Source: Rhodococcus jostii NBRC 16295
GTDB taxonomy: Bacteria > Actinomycetota > Actinomycetes > Mycobacteriales > Mycobacteriaceae
Reading direction: 5' to 3'
DNA: 64,000 nucleotides
NCBI RefSeq assembly: GCF_001894825.1
Contig: NZ_BCWY01000008.1
Span: forward strand, 21,691 to 85,690
In this document: positions 51,597 to 60,237 of the stretch, piece by piece
How the letters are laid out: each line of letters starts with the position of its first letter
Position numbering within the stretch: position 1 is the first letter of the stretch
Program-made: the position numbers and the translations under genes
Notes under the pieces: model-generated
Databases searched by the model: none
Told to the model about the DNA's origin: nothing
The model's input: the letters and a program-made list of their open reading frames with translations, nothing else

Positions 51597-52325
51597 GTGG
51601 CAGACGAAGCGCTCGAACTCGAACCGCTCGCCCCGTTCGCGGGACGACGGATGGAACAGGCGATCGCGGCGGTACGGGCCGCCATCGACGACGGGCGCAT
51701 GAAGCCGGGCGTGAAGTACTCGGTCTACCAACTCGCCGAGGGTCTGGGCATCTCCCGCACCCCCGTACGGGACGCCTTGCTGCGACTCGAAGAAGTGGGA
51801 CTCATCAAGTTCGAAGCCCGCCAGGGCTTCCGCATCCTGCTGCCCCAGCCCAAGGAGATCGCCGAGATCTTCGCCGTTCGGCTGGCGCTGGAACTCCCCG
51901 CGGTCCGCAAGGCCGCCGTCACGGCGAACCCCGCACTCCCGGGCGCACTGCAGCGGCAACGTCGTTTGATGCAGGACGCCGCCGCCGTCGGCGACGAAAA
52001 CGAGTTCGCCCATTACGATCTCGGGCTCCACGACCTCATCCTCGACGCCGCCGACAACGGCCGGGCCCGGGCGATCGTCAAGACCCTCCGCGAGACCACC
52101 CGGCTACTCGGGGCCACCACCGCCGAACAGACGAGGACTCTCGCCGACATCGACAACGAGCACGCTCCCATCATCGACGCGATCATGGCCGGTGACCCGG
52201 ACGAAGCGGAGGCGGCCATGCGCACGCACCTCGAGAACACGGGGAGACTTCTGGTCACGCAGGCGCTCCGCACGGCCGAGTCCACTCAGTCGGTCGACGA
52301 GATCTGGTCCGCGGTCATCCCGTGA
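51597..52325 (+). CDS. GntR-family regulator (FCD type)
   Basis: A 242-residue regulator: N-terminal winged helix (AIDDGRMKPGVKYSVYQLAEGLGISRTPVRDALLRLEEVGLIKFEARQGFRI) and a C-terminal FCD all-helical ligand domain with the metal/ligand histidine spacing HYDLGLHDLIL ... EHAPIIDAI ... MRTHLENT. The start is a GTG. It is divergent from the D-2-hydroxyglutarate dehydrogenase across only 51 bp. FCD regulators sense carboxylic acids; D-2-hydroxyglutarate (as for DhdR) or a neighbouring metabolite is the natural guess. Confidence 0.9.
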   Translation: MADEALELEPLAPFAGRRMEQAIAAVRAAIDDGRMKPGVKYSVYQLAEGLGISRTPVRDALLRLEEVGLIKFEARQGFRILLPQPKEIAEIFAVRLALELPAVRKAAVTANPALPGALQRQRRLMQDAAAVGDENEFAHYDLGLHDLILDAADNGRARAIVKTLRETTRLLGATTAEQTRTLADIDNEHAPIIDAIMAGDPDEAEAAMRTHLENTGRLLVTQALRTAESTQSVDEIWSAVIP

Positions 52326-52348
52326 CCTGACCGAACGCGCAGCAGCCG

Positions 52349-53371
52349 ATGACCAGAACCTGTCGACGAACCCGGAACGCGCCAGGACCGGCCGGGCGAC
52401 ACTGGGCGGCGCTCGTCGCGGCAGTCTCCCTGAGCGTGGCGTGCGCGGCTCCGGCGGCGCTACCCCCGCCCCTCGCGGGCGACTACTCCGAATACGCACT
52501 ACCCGACGGTGCGCAGATCCTGCCGCCCGCGAGCAGCGTTCCGCCGCCCCCGCCGGATCCCTCCTCCTGCGGCGCACTGTCGAGTCTGCGACCCGATCCC
52601 GGTCTGCGACCGGACACGGCGCCACCCGGATCGGCGTTGGCCGCGATCGTCGCGCGCGGGCGGCTGATCGTCGGAACCGACCAGAACACGAACCTCTTCA
52701 GTTTCCGTGATCCCAAGACGGGCACATTGCAGGGGTTCGACATCGACCTGGCGAGGGAGATCGCCCGCGACCTCTTCGGTGACCCGTCCAAGGTGGAATT
52801 CCGTCTGCTGACGTCGGCCGGCCGGTTCGACGCACTGGAGAACAACGACGTCGACCTCGTGGTACACGCCACCTCCATTACGTGCGAACGCGCCGCGCGG
52901 GTCGGATTCTCCACCGTGTACTTCGAGGCGTTTCAGCGCCTCCTCGTGCCGGAGGGGTCCGACATCTCCTCTCCGGCAGACCTGGCTGGCAAGCGGGTGT
53001 GCACCTTCATCGACACCACCTCCCTCGCCACGATCCAGCGGGTGGCACCCGCCGCCACGATCGTGGGTGTGCCCGACTGGGACGACTGCCTGACCACGCT
53101 GCAACTGGGTCAGGCCGACGCCGCCAGCACCGACAACTCGATCCTTGCCGGCCTCGCAGCTCAGGATCCGAACCTCGACATCGTCGGTCCGAATCTGGAG
53201 CTGGAGCCGTACGGCGTCGTCGCGAACAAGAGCCACGACGATCTGGTGCGCTTCGTCAACGGGACGCTCGAACGGATGCGCGCGGACGGAACCTGGATTC
53301 GCTTGTACGACAGGTGGTTGAGTCTGTTGGGGCCGACGGCGGGTCCGCCGGCGCCGAGCTATCGGGACTGA
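52349..53371 (+). CDS. GlnH-like amino-acid-sensing lipoprotein
   Basis: A 340-residue family-3 solute-binding protein with a signal sequence and a likely lipid cysteine (LSVACAAPA). The Pro-rich linker, RGRLIVGTDQNTNLFSFRDPKTGTLQGFDIDLAREI, SITCERAARVGFSTVYFEAFQRLLVP and VRFVNGTLERMRADGTW closely follow mycobacterial GlnH (Rv0411c), which senses extracellular aspartate/glutamate with GlnX and signals to PknG. No permease, glnX or pknG lies here, so it is an orphan copy. It is 23 bp downstream of gntR in the same direction and convergent with NAD-GDH, the enzyme that PknG/GarA controls in mycobacteria. Confidence 0.82.
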   Translation: MTRTCRRTRNAPGPAGRHWAALVAAVSLSVACAAPAALPPPLAGDYSEYALPDGAQILPPASSVPPPPPDPSSCGALSSLRPDPGLRPDTAPPGSALAAIVARGRLIVGTDQNTNLFSFRDPKTGTLQGFDIDLAREIARDLFGDPSKVEFRLLTSAGRFDALENNDVDLVVHATSITCERAARVGFSTVYFEAFQRLLVPEGSDISSPADLAGKRVCTFIDTTSLATIQRVAPAATIVGVPDWDDCLTTLQLGQADAASTDNSILAGLAAQDPNLDIVGPNLELEPYGVVANKSHDDLVRFVNGTLERMRADGTWIRLYDRWLSLLGPTAGPPAPSYRD

Positions 53372-53386
53372 TGCGCGCACAGGGGA

Positions 53387-56300
53387 CTACGGTGCGGGTC
53401 GTACCGGGCGCGAGCGCCCGGCCATGGTCCGCACCTGCCGGGCCGCGACCGACAGAGTCGCCAGTCCGGTGGGCCCGGTTGCGAAGATCTCGGCGAGGAT
53501 GGAGCGGGCACGAGCCAGCCGGAACGCGTTGGTCGATTCCCAGTCGGCGATCTTCTCCGCGGCCGTCTCGGCCGGCGACGATCCGGACAACACGTCCAGG
53601 CTGAGCAACCGCATCGAGCTGTAGACGTCGTCGCGGAGGGCCAAGCGGGCGAGCGCATTCCAGCGGTCGGTGTCGTCCAGCCCGGAGATCGCTGTCAGCA
53701 GGTGATCGATGCCGAGGTGGGCATTGAGGGCGTAGTACAGTTCCGCGACTTCGTCGACGTCGCGGTCCTCGAGATCGGCGACGTCGATGATGTCCATCGC
53801 GCAGAACCCGTGCAGCAGGCCGACCACCGCGGTGGCGTCGTCGGTCCGAGCGCCGAGCGCGGTCAGTTCGGCCGACCGGGTCGCGACGGTGTGGGCATCC
53901 GGGCCCTGCAGCCATCCGGCTACCTTCGGCATCAAGCCGTCGAAGGCCCGTCCGTAGCGGGTGATCTCGGCACCGACCGCGATCGGCTGCGGTCGATGGG
54001 TGAGCAACCAGCGCGACAACCGGTCGAGCACCCGGCGCACCTCGGCCGTCGTCGCATCGGACACGGCCGTGTTCGGTGCGCTCAGCCGGATCCGCTGATT
54101 CCGCTGAGGCAGATCGATGATCGCGGCGGCCGCGGCATACGCCCGGACCGCGTCGACAGGCGACGCGCCGACGTCCTCACCGAGCCGGAACACGTAGGAG
54201 ATGCCTCCCGTGTCGACCACCTCGTTGGTGACGACCGTCGCGATGATCTCGCGGCGCAGCCGATGGGTGAGGATGGCGTCGGGATACTCCTGCCGGAGTA
54301 TCGGGGGGAAGTAGCCCAGCAGTCTGTCGGTGAACGTGTCTCCGTCGGGGAGATCGCCGGCAAGCAGGTCGGCCTTGAGGGACAGTTTCACGTGCGCGGT
54401 CAGGGTGGACAGCTCGGGAGAGGTCAGTCCCAGCCCCTGCTGCGCCCGCAGGTCGAGTTCTTCGTCGTCCGGGAGAGCTTCGAGGGCGCGGTCGAGACCC
54501 CGCTGGGAGGCGAGTGCCCGGATCTGCCTGCCGTGCACGCGCAGCCGATCCGTCGCGGTCGCGCGGCTGGTGCCCAGCAGGTCGTTCTGGGCGATGTTGT
54601 CGGCGAGGACGAGGTGTTCGACGTCGTCGGTCATCGACCGCAGCAGTGTGGTGCGCGCCGTGCGGCTCATCCGGCCGGTCGAGACGAGCCCGTCGAGCAG
54701 GATCTTGATGTTCACCTCGTGATCCGAGCAGTCGACACCGGCGGAGTTGTCGAGGGCGTCGCTGTTGATGCGTCCGCCGCCGCGGGCGTACTCGATGCGC
54801 CCGTGTGCGGTCACCCCGAGGTTGCCGCCCTCCCCGATCACCCGGGCGCGCACGTCGGCGGCGTCGACACGGACACCGTCGTTGGCCTTGTCGGCGACGT
54901 CGAGGTGCGATTCGAGGGCACCCTTGACGTAGGTGCCGATTCCGCCGTTCCACAGCAGATCCACCCGGGCGCGCAGAATCGCGCCGATCAACTCCTGCGG
55001 CGACAGCCGCGATGTTCCCGGGTGCAGGTCGAGAGCGTCCCGCATCGAGGCGGAGACGGGAATGGATTTGGCCGTCCGCTCGAAGACCCCTCCCCCGGCG
55101 CTGATCAGCGACCGGTCGTAGTCGTCCCAGGACGAGCGCGGCAGAGCGAACAGACGCTGCCGCTCCCGGTAGGAGCCGGCCGCATCGGGTCGGGGATCGA
55201 CGAAGATGTGGCGGTGGTCGAACGCGGCGACGAGCCGGATGTGTTCGCTGAGCAGCATGCCGTTCCCGAACACGTCCCCACTCATGTCGCCGACGCCGAC
55301 GACGGTGAAATCCTGCGTCCCGGTGTCGATTCCCAGTTCTCGGAAGTGCCGGGTGACGCTCTCCCACGCGCCCTTGGCGGTGATACCCATCGCCTTGTGG
55401 TCGTAGCCGAGGGAGCCACCCGAGGCGAACGCGTCACCGAGCCAGAACCCGTATTCCGCGGCCACCGCGTTGGCCTCGTCGGAGAACGTGGCGGTGCCCT
55501 TGTCCGCGGCGACAACCAGATACGGGTCGTCGCCGTCGCGGCACACCACGCCGGTGGGGGTCACGACAGCCCCCGTCGAGGGATCGACATTGTCGGTGAT
55601 GTCGAGAAGCGCCCCGATGAATGTGCGATAGCACTCGATTCCTCTGATGCGCAGAGTATCTCGATCGTCAGGTTCGGCGCCTGCGCGCGCGGGTGGCTGT
55701 TTGACGACGAACCCGCCCTTCGCCCCGGCCGGGACGATGACCGCATTCTTCACTGCCTGCGCCTTGACCAGACCGAGGATCTCGGTGCGGAAGTCCTCGA
55801 GCCGGTCGGACCACCGGAGGCCACCGCGGGCGACACTGCCGTACCGCAAATGCACACCCTCCACCCACGGGGAGTACACGAACACCTCGAATCGTGGCCG
55901 TGGCTGCGGCAATTGGGTGAGTGCGCGAGGGTCGAGCTTCAGGGCCAGCGCACTCGACCGTCGGGTACCGGCATCGGCGCCGCGGTAGTAGTTCGTACGA
56001 ACGGTCGCCTGCACCAGGTCGAGGAAGGCGCGCAGTACCCGATCGGCCTCGAGGCCGACGGCCTCGTCGATCGCACCACCGATCGTTTCGGTGAGGTCGG
56101 CGGCGACCTCGGGGTCGACCACGCGCGGATCGAAGTGGGCGGCGAACAGCTGCACCAGATCGTCGCAGGTGCGGGGGTGTTCGGCGAGCACACCGGCGAT
56201 GCGTTCGCAGCTGTAGGGAAACCCGATCTGGCCCAGATACTTCGCGTACGCCCGCAGCAGCGCCGCCTCGGCCCACATCAGACCCGCGAACGGAACGAGG

Positions 56301-58213
56301 GTGTTGAACGAGTCCGCTTCCGCCGCGCCGGACCAGACGGCGACGAAGGTGTCGCAGAACCGGCGGGCGAGGGTTTCCGTCGGCCGCTGGTCGGTGTCGC
56401 CGGCGGCAACCTCCGACGGGTTCGCCAGTGCCCGGGCATGGTGCAGTCCGAAATCGTAGATCCAGGTGAGCACACCGTCCGGCCGCACGACCGGGTAGGG
56501 CCGTTCGTCGATCACGTCGACGCCGAGGCTGTGCAGAATCGGCAGTACCTCACTCAGCGAGACACGGGCTCCCGCAATGTAGAGCGTGAAGCGAAGATCG
56601 GTGTGTCCGTCGGTGTGCCGGGTATACAACAGCACATCGATGTCGTGGTCCTCGAGCGCGTCGAGGCGGGTGATGTCGGCTACGGCGCGGTGGACGTCGA
56701 AGTCCTTCTTGTACGCGTCGGGCAGGCGGGTGGCGTAGTCCCCGCCGCCGTTCAGGGCCGGGCCGGTGTCGGTGCCCCGCAGGTCGCGTAGATCGTCGTC
56801 CCACGTTCGGCTGACCGCGGCCAGTCGCCGCTGCAGCCCCTGCTGCTCGGCGTCCCAGTCGACGCCGACCGCGCCATCGGCGGTGGCGAGACGGATCGTG
56901 AAATGGACGAGTGCGAGCGAAGTTTCGGTGACACGGACCGCGTGCTCGATGCCCGAACCGGGGAAGTCCTCGAGTAGAACCTTTTCCATGGCGACCCGCA
57001 CCCCCGTGGTGTACCGGTCGCGAGGAAGGTAGACGAGAGCGGAGACGACGCGACGGTCCACCCCCGGCCGCAGGAAGAGCAGCAGCTGTTCACGGGAGGC
57101 TGCGCCGAGGACCGACACGACCGTGCGGTGGAGGGCATCGGCGCCGAGGGAGAACAGTTCCGGCCGGGGATAATCCTGGACGATCTCGAGGAGAGCCTGC
57201 CCGGAATGCGACTCGATCCGGTAGCCTGCGCGGGCGATCACTTCGCGGGCGCGGCGAGCGAGAACCGGTATGTCGAGCACGGTTTCGTGCAACGCGGTGA
57301 CGGTGAACAGGCCGACGAAGCGGTGCACCCCGACGATCTCCCTCCCCGCGAAGGCCGGGACCGTCACGATCTGCGGATGCAGGCCCTGCCGGGTGGTGGG
57401 GAACTCCGGTCCCGGAATCAGCGCGACCAGCGGGGCGTCCGGTGTGGGCTCCGCGGTCAGCTCCTCGGGCAGCCGGTACCTGAAGCGGCTGCGGAACAGT
57501 CCGAGTGATGTCGGGGTTTCGCCGGCACGGTCGGTGGTGGAGAACTGGTAGCCGAGCGGGGTGAAAGCCCCGGCGCCGAGCCAGCGCAGAAGTGCTGCGG
57601 CCTCGTCGAGGTCTACTCTGTCCCAGGATGTTCCCTCGTCCGGTGCGAACTCGAGCGCGGAGGCGATCTGCCCCTGCGTCTCCGCCATCGCGGGGGTGTC
57701 GGCGACGACCCGCCGCAGGACCGCGACGGTGTCCTCCACGGATCCGACGATCTCGCGGCGAACGGCAGCATCGGGGGCGGAATCGAACTCGACGCGTATC
57801 CACGACTCCACCGTGGCGTCGGTGGTGTCGTGCCCGGTCGCGACGTCGGTCAGGCCCCCGTCGGCGGCGCGGCTCACCGCGATCACCGGGTGGAGCAGAT
57901 GCGCGATTTTCATTCCGGCCGTCTCCACGATGGCAGTCACCGCGTCGACCAGATGCGGCATGTCGTCGGTGACGACGAGAAGGGCGGGCCCGGTGTGGGC
58001 GTCGGGATCGGCGGGAAGGCACGTGATCAGGTCGCCGCCCGGCTCTCTGTGCGACGCCAGATCGAGGTGCTGACGAACCGTCTCGTCCGCCGCCGTCGTG
58101 TCGTCCTGAGCAACGTGGCGGAAGAACGCCGACCTCAAGCAGTCGAACTTCTCGAGGTGTGAAACAGTCTGCGCCGCAGTCTCGGTCGCCTCGGATTCTG
58201 TCGACACGCTCAC
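53387..58213 (-). CDS. gdh: NAD-specific glutamate dehydrogenase, large L_180 type
   Basis: A 1608-residue enzyme matching the 180-kDa NAD-GDH class (mycobacterial Gdh ~1620 residues) that oxidises glutamate to 2-oxoglutarate and ammonia. The ~600-residue N-terminal region carries ACT-like regulatory folds; the catalytic core begins near VHLRYGSVARGGLRWSDRLEDFRTEILGLVKAQ, with NAVIVPAGAKGGFVVKQ (substrate lysine), VGVGDMSGDVFGNGMLLS and WNGGIGTYVKG further on. It starts at a GTG at 58213; no ideal ribosome binding site. It lies 146 nt downstream of pruC on the same strand, with an 18-bp palindrome between. It drains glutamate made by the divergent proline genes. Confidence 0.93.
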   Translation of the reverse strand: MSVSTESEATETAAQTVSHLEKFDCLRSAFFRHVAQDDTTAADETVRQHLDLASHREPGGDLITCLPADPDAHTGPALLVVTDDMPHLVDAVTAIVETAGMKIAHLLHPVIAVSRAADGGLTDVATGHDTTDATVESWIRVEFDSAPDAAVRREIVGSVEDTVAVLRRVVADTPAMAETQGQIASALEFAPDEGTSWDRVDLDEAAALLRWLGAGAFTPLGYQFSTTDRAGETPTSLGLFRSRFRYRLPEELTAEPTPDAPLVALIPGPEFPTTRQGLHPQIVTVPAFAGREIVGVHRFVGLFTVTALHETVLDIPVLARRAREVIARAGYRIESHSGQALLEIVQDYPRPELFSLGADALHRTVVSVLGAASREQLLLFLRPGVDRRVVSALVYLPRDRYTTGVRVAMEKVLLEDFPGSGIEHAVRVTETSLALVHFTIRLATADGAVGVDWDAEQQGLQRRLAAVSRTWDDDLRDLRGTDTGPALNGGGDYATRLPDAYKKDFDVHRAVADITRLDALEDHDIDVLLYTRHTDGHTDLRFTLYIAGARVSLSEVLPILHSLGVDVIDERPYPVVRPDGVLTWIYDFGLHHARALANPSEVAAGDTDQRPTETLARRFCDTFVAVWSGAAEADSFNTLVPFAGLMWAEAALLRAYAKYLGQIGFPYSCERIAGVLAEHPRTCDDLVQLFAAHFDPRVVDPEVAADLTETIGGAIDEAVGLEADRVLRAFLDLVQATVRTNYYRGADAGTRRSSALALKLDPRALTQLPQPRPRFEVFVYSPWVEGVHLRYGSVARGGLRWSDRLEDFRTEILGLVKAQAVKNAVIVPAGAKGGFVVKQPPARAGAEPDDRDTLRIRGIECYRTFIGALLDITDNVDPSTGAVVTPTGVVCRDGDDPYLVVAADKGTATFSDEANAVAAEYGFWLGDAFASGGSLGYDHKAMGITAKGAWESVTRHFRELGIDTGTQDFTVVGVGDMSGDVFGNGMLLSEHIRLVAAFDHRHIFVDPRPDAAGSYRERQRLFALPRSSWDDYDRSLISAGGGVFERTAKSIPVSASMRDALDLHPGTSRLSPQELIGAILRARVDLLWNGGIGTYVKGALESHLDVADKANDGVRVDAADVRARVIGEGGNLGVTAHGRIEYARGGGRINSDALDNSAGVDCSDHEVNIKILLDGLVSTGRMSRTARTTLLRSMTDDVEHLVLADNIAQNDLLGTSRATATDRLRVHGRQIRALASQRGLDRALEALPDDEELDLRAQQGLGLTSPELSTLTAHVKLSLKADLLAGDLPDGDTFTDRLLGYFPPILRQEYPDAILTHRLRREIIATVVTNEVVDTGGISYVFRLGEDVGASPVDAVRAYAAAAAIIDLPQRNQRIRLSAPNTAVSDATTAEVRRVLDRLSRWLLTHRPQPIAVGAEITRYGRAFDGLMPKVAGWLQGPDAHTVATRSAELTALGARTDDATAVVGLLHGFCAMDIIDVADLEDRDVDEVAELYYALNAHLGIDHLLTAISGLDDTDRWNALARLALRDDVYSSMRLLSLDVLSGSSPAETAAEKIADWESTNAFRLARARSILAEIFATGPTGLATLSVAARQVRTMAGRSRPVRPAP

Positions 58214-58259
58214 AGTGAGTTCACCATTCCTTCGTCAAGGTCCGCGCGCATGGCGTCGT

Positions 58260-58277
58260 TGCCACGAACTCGTGGCA
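58260..58277. promoter_or_regulatory. 18-bp palindrome upstream of NAD-GDH gene
   Basis: TGCCACGA-AC-TCGTGGCA is a perfect inverted repeat, 47-64 nt before the gdh start in the 146-nt gap after pruC. It could be an operator at a gdh-specific promoter or a pruC terminator. Confidence 0.5.
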
Positions 58278-58359
58278 GTCAGTCAACCCGTGCGGCACCC
58301 GCGAAGTATTGGGGCTGTCGTTCGAAACGTCCGGCGCCTTTTTGGCGTCCTGACCAAAG

Positions 58360-60081
58360 TCAGTCCGGTGGGTTCGGCACCGTCGCGCGTCGGCGCATGG
58401 CGAGTTGCAATTCGAACAGCAGGCGGTCGGAGGCGTCCTGCAGACCGATGCCGATGATCTCCTCCACTCTGCGGATCCGGTAGCGCAACGTGTTGGGGTG
58501 CACGCGCAGGGTGGCCGCGGCGTTCCGGACGTCGCCGTGCTCGGCGAGATACGTCTCGGCGCTCTCGCACAGGTTCGAACCGTGCTTGCGGTCGTAGTCG
58601 AACAGTGCGTCGAGGCGCGGATCGTGCAGTTCCGGGTGCTCGCCGACGAGGTCGAGGATCTCACCGAGCAGCACCGCGGTGCGGGATTCGGCGAGGGTCG
58701 TCACCCGCCCCTCGGGGAACGAGGAGGCGGTGCCGTCGAGGACTCGGTCGACCTCGGTGCGCGCCCCGGCCACCTGCGCGAGATCGGGGACGGGGATCGC
58801 GATGGCGGCCCGCAGCACGATCGACCGCTTGGCCTCGAACTGGTCGACGAGTAACCGCGTCCAGGCGGCGACACTGGTCGCGGACTTGTAGCGAGGAAGC
58901 AGCACGTAGGCGCGGTTACCGATCACGGTGGCGACCGAATCACGGCTGAACGAACTCGCGTGCAGACGAAGCATGCTGCCCATACCGGCGAACTCGTCGT
59001 TCGTCGTCGACGTCTCGGACACGGTCGGCGCGAAACCCACGACAGCGGCCGGGCCGGTCACCGGCAGGTTCAGGGCACTCGCCACAGAGGGAACGTCGAC
59101 GCCCCCGCCACGCGCGCCGAACAACCGTTGGATCAGCAGCCCCTCGGTGGAGGGGGCGTTGAGGCTTCGGGAGATGATCCGGGCGGCGATCGCCGAGGCG
59201 CCGCGCAGCACGTCCACCGCATCCGGGTTGAACGGGGTGTCTCCCTGTTGCACCCAGATCGAGCCGAGAAGCCGGGGTGTGGTCGAGGTGTCCGCGGTGG
59301 ACTGACGGATGCTGACCACCAATCGTCGTTTGGTGGCGAGTTCGTCGTGTGCAGGAACGTCGATGACCTCGTCGCTCTCGCGCAGCCGGTCGAACACCCC
59401 CAACTTCTGCAGCGCCCGCAGGTAGTCCCGCGGCCCTTCACGGCCGAGGATCGACAGGGCGCGCAGTTCGTCCGCCGCCTCGTCCGAGGCCGAGTAGGCC
59501 AGCACCTTCGACTGGGCGTCCTCGATCGAGACCATTCCCCCGGCGTTCTGGGCAACGATCTGCGCAAGTCCGAACAGGTCGGTGTCCGTGGCGAGCAGAT
59601 CCGGATCCGCCGGTGCGCCACGCCCGCGGCGTGAGCGATCGAGCATCCGCTGGACCAGCGGGAACACGTGATCCCATCGAGCCTTCGGGTGCACCGCCAC
59701 CAGGGCGACGCCGGCACGGTGGGCCGCCGCTCGCACGTCGCTCGACTCGCGCGCGGTCTTCGACATCACCGCGTGCGGCCGGTGGTCGCGCGCCCGGCCG
59801 GACACGTCGTCGAACCAGCGCACGGCGTCGTCGTCGGTGACCCCCACATGCAGATACAGGTCCTGCATCGGAGATTGCGATTCGGTCTCGACCGTCAGAT
59901 CGGAGCTGTCCACCAGCGCCACCGACGAGACCACGACCTCCTCGCCGGCGGGAGCGTCGACCAGCTCGACGACCGCGGTGTCGAGGGCGCGGAGAAGCTC
60001 ACGCAGAGTGATGGTTTCGGTGGAAGGCGATGGTGCCGCGGGCTCCGCGGTCCGGCTTCGATTTCCAGGAGTCACCGACAT
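58360..60081 (-). CDS. pruC: PucR-type regulator of proline catabolism, PruC-like
   Basis: A 573-residue regulator with an N-terminal PucR/ligand-type region, a central sensor segment (AQIVAQNAGGMVSIEDAQSKVLAYSAS) and the C-terminal HTH_30 (CESAETYLAEHGDVRNAAATLRVHPNTLRYRIRRVEEIIGI). Gene order matches mycobacteria, where PruC (Rv1186c) is divergent from pruA-pruB and activates them with proline. ATG with a modest GGAG-like leader. NAD-GDH follows on the same strand, so PruC and glutamate oxidation may be co-expressed. Confidence 0.88.
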   Translation of the reverse strand: MSVTPGNRSRTAEPAAPSPSTETITLRELLRALDTAVVELVDAPAGEEVVVSSVALVDSSDLTVETESQSPMQDLYLHVGVTDDDAVRWFDDVSGRARDHRPHAVMSKTARESSDVRAAAHRAGVALVAVHPKARWDHVFPLVQRMLDRSRRGRGAPADPDLLATDTDLFGLAQIVAQNAGGMVSIEDAQSKVLAYSASDEAADELRALSILGREGPRDYLRALQKLGVFDRLRESDEVIDVPAHDELATKRRLVVSIRQSTADTSTTPRLLGSIWVQQGDTPFNPDAVDVLRGASAIAARIISRSLNAPSTEGLLIQRLFGARGGGVDVPSVASALNLPVTGPAAVVGFAPTVSETSTTNDEFAGMGSMLRLHASSFSRDSVATVIGNRAYVLLPRYKSATSVAAWTRLLVDQFEAKRSIVLRAAIAIPVPDLAQVAGARTEVDRVLDGTASSFPEGRVTTLAESRTAVLLGEILDLVGEHPELHDPRLDALFDYDRKHGSNLCESAETYLAEHGDVRNAAATLRVHPNTLRYRIRRVEEIIGIGLQDASDRLLFELQLAMRRRATVPNPPD

Positions 60082-60130
60082 GTCTCCGTTCGGATGGTGA
60101 GAACACGATTAGCCAACTGTACAACCGATT

Positions 60131-60151
60131 CAGGCAATTATTGTCCGCCTG
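60131..60151. promoter_or_regulatory. Inverted repeat in pruC-pruA divergent region
   Basis: CAGGC (60131-60135) and GCCTG (60147-60151) flank an AT-rich centre (AATTATTGTCC) in otherwise GC-rich DNA, midway in the 156-bp pruC/pruA gap. A candidate PruC site; short arms keep confidence low. Confidence 0.35.
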
Positions 60152-60237
60152 GCTCATTATCTCGGTGCTGCGCTGGTGTTGACTACGGCTAGTTCGAGCG
60201 GCGGTTCTTGCGCCGCCACACCTTTGTAGGAGGTTCC

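Noticed and set aside
53702..56791. A 1029-codon open frame on the plus strand
   Set aside because: It lies wholly antisense to the NAD-GDH gene and has no recognisable domain; long antisense frames are expected at this GC content.
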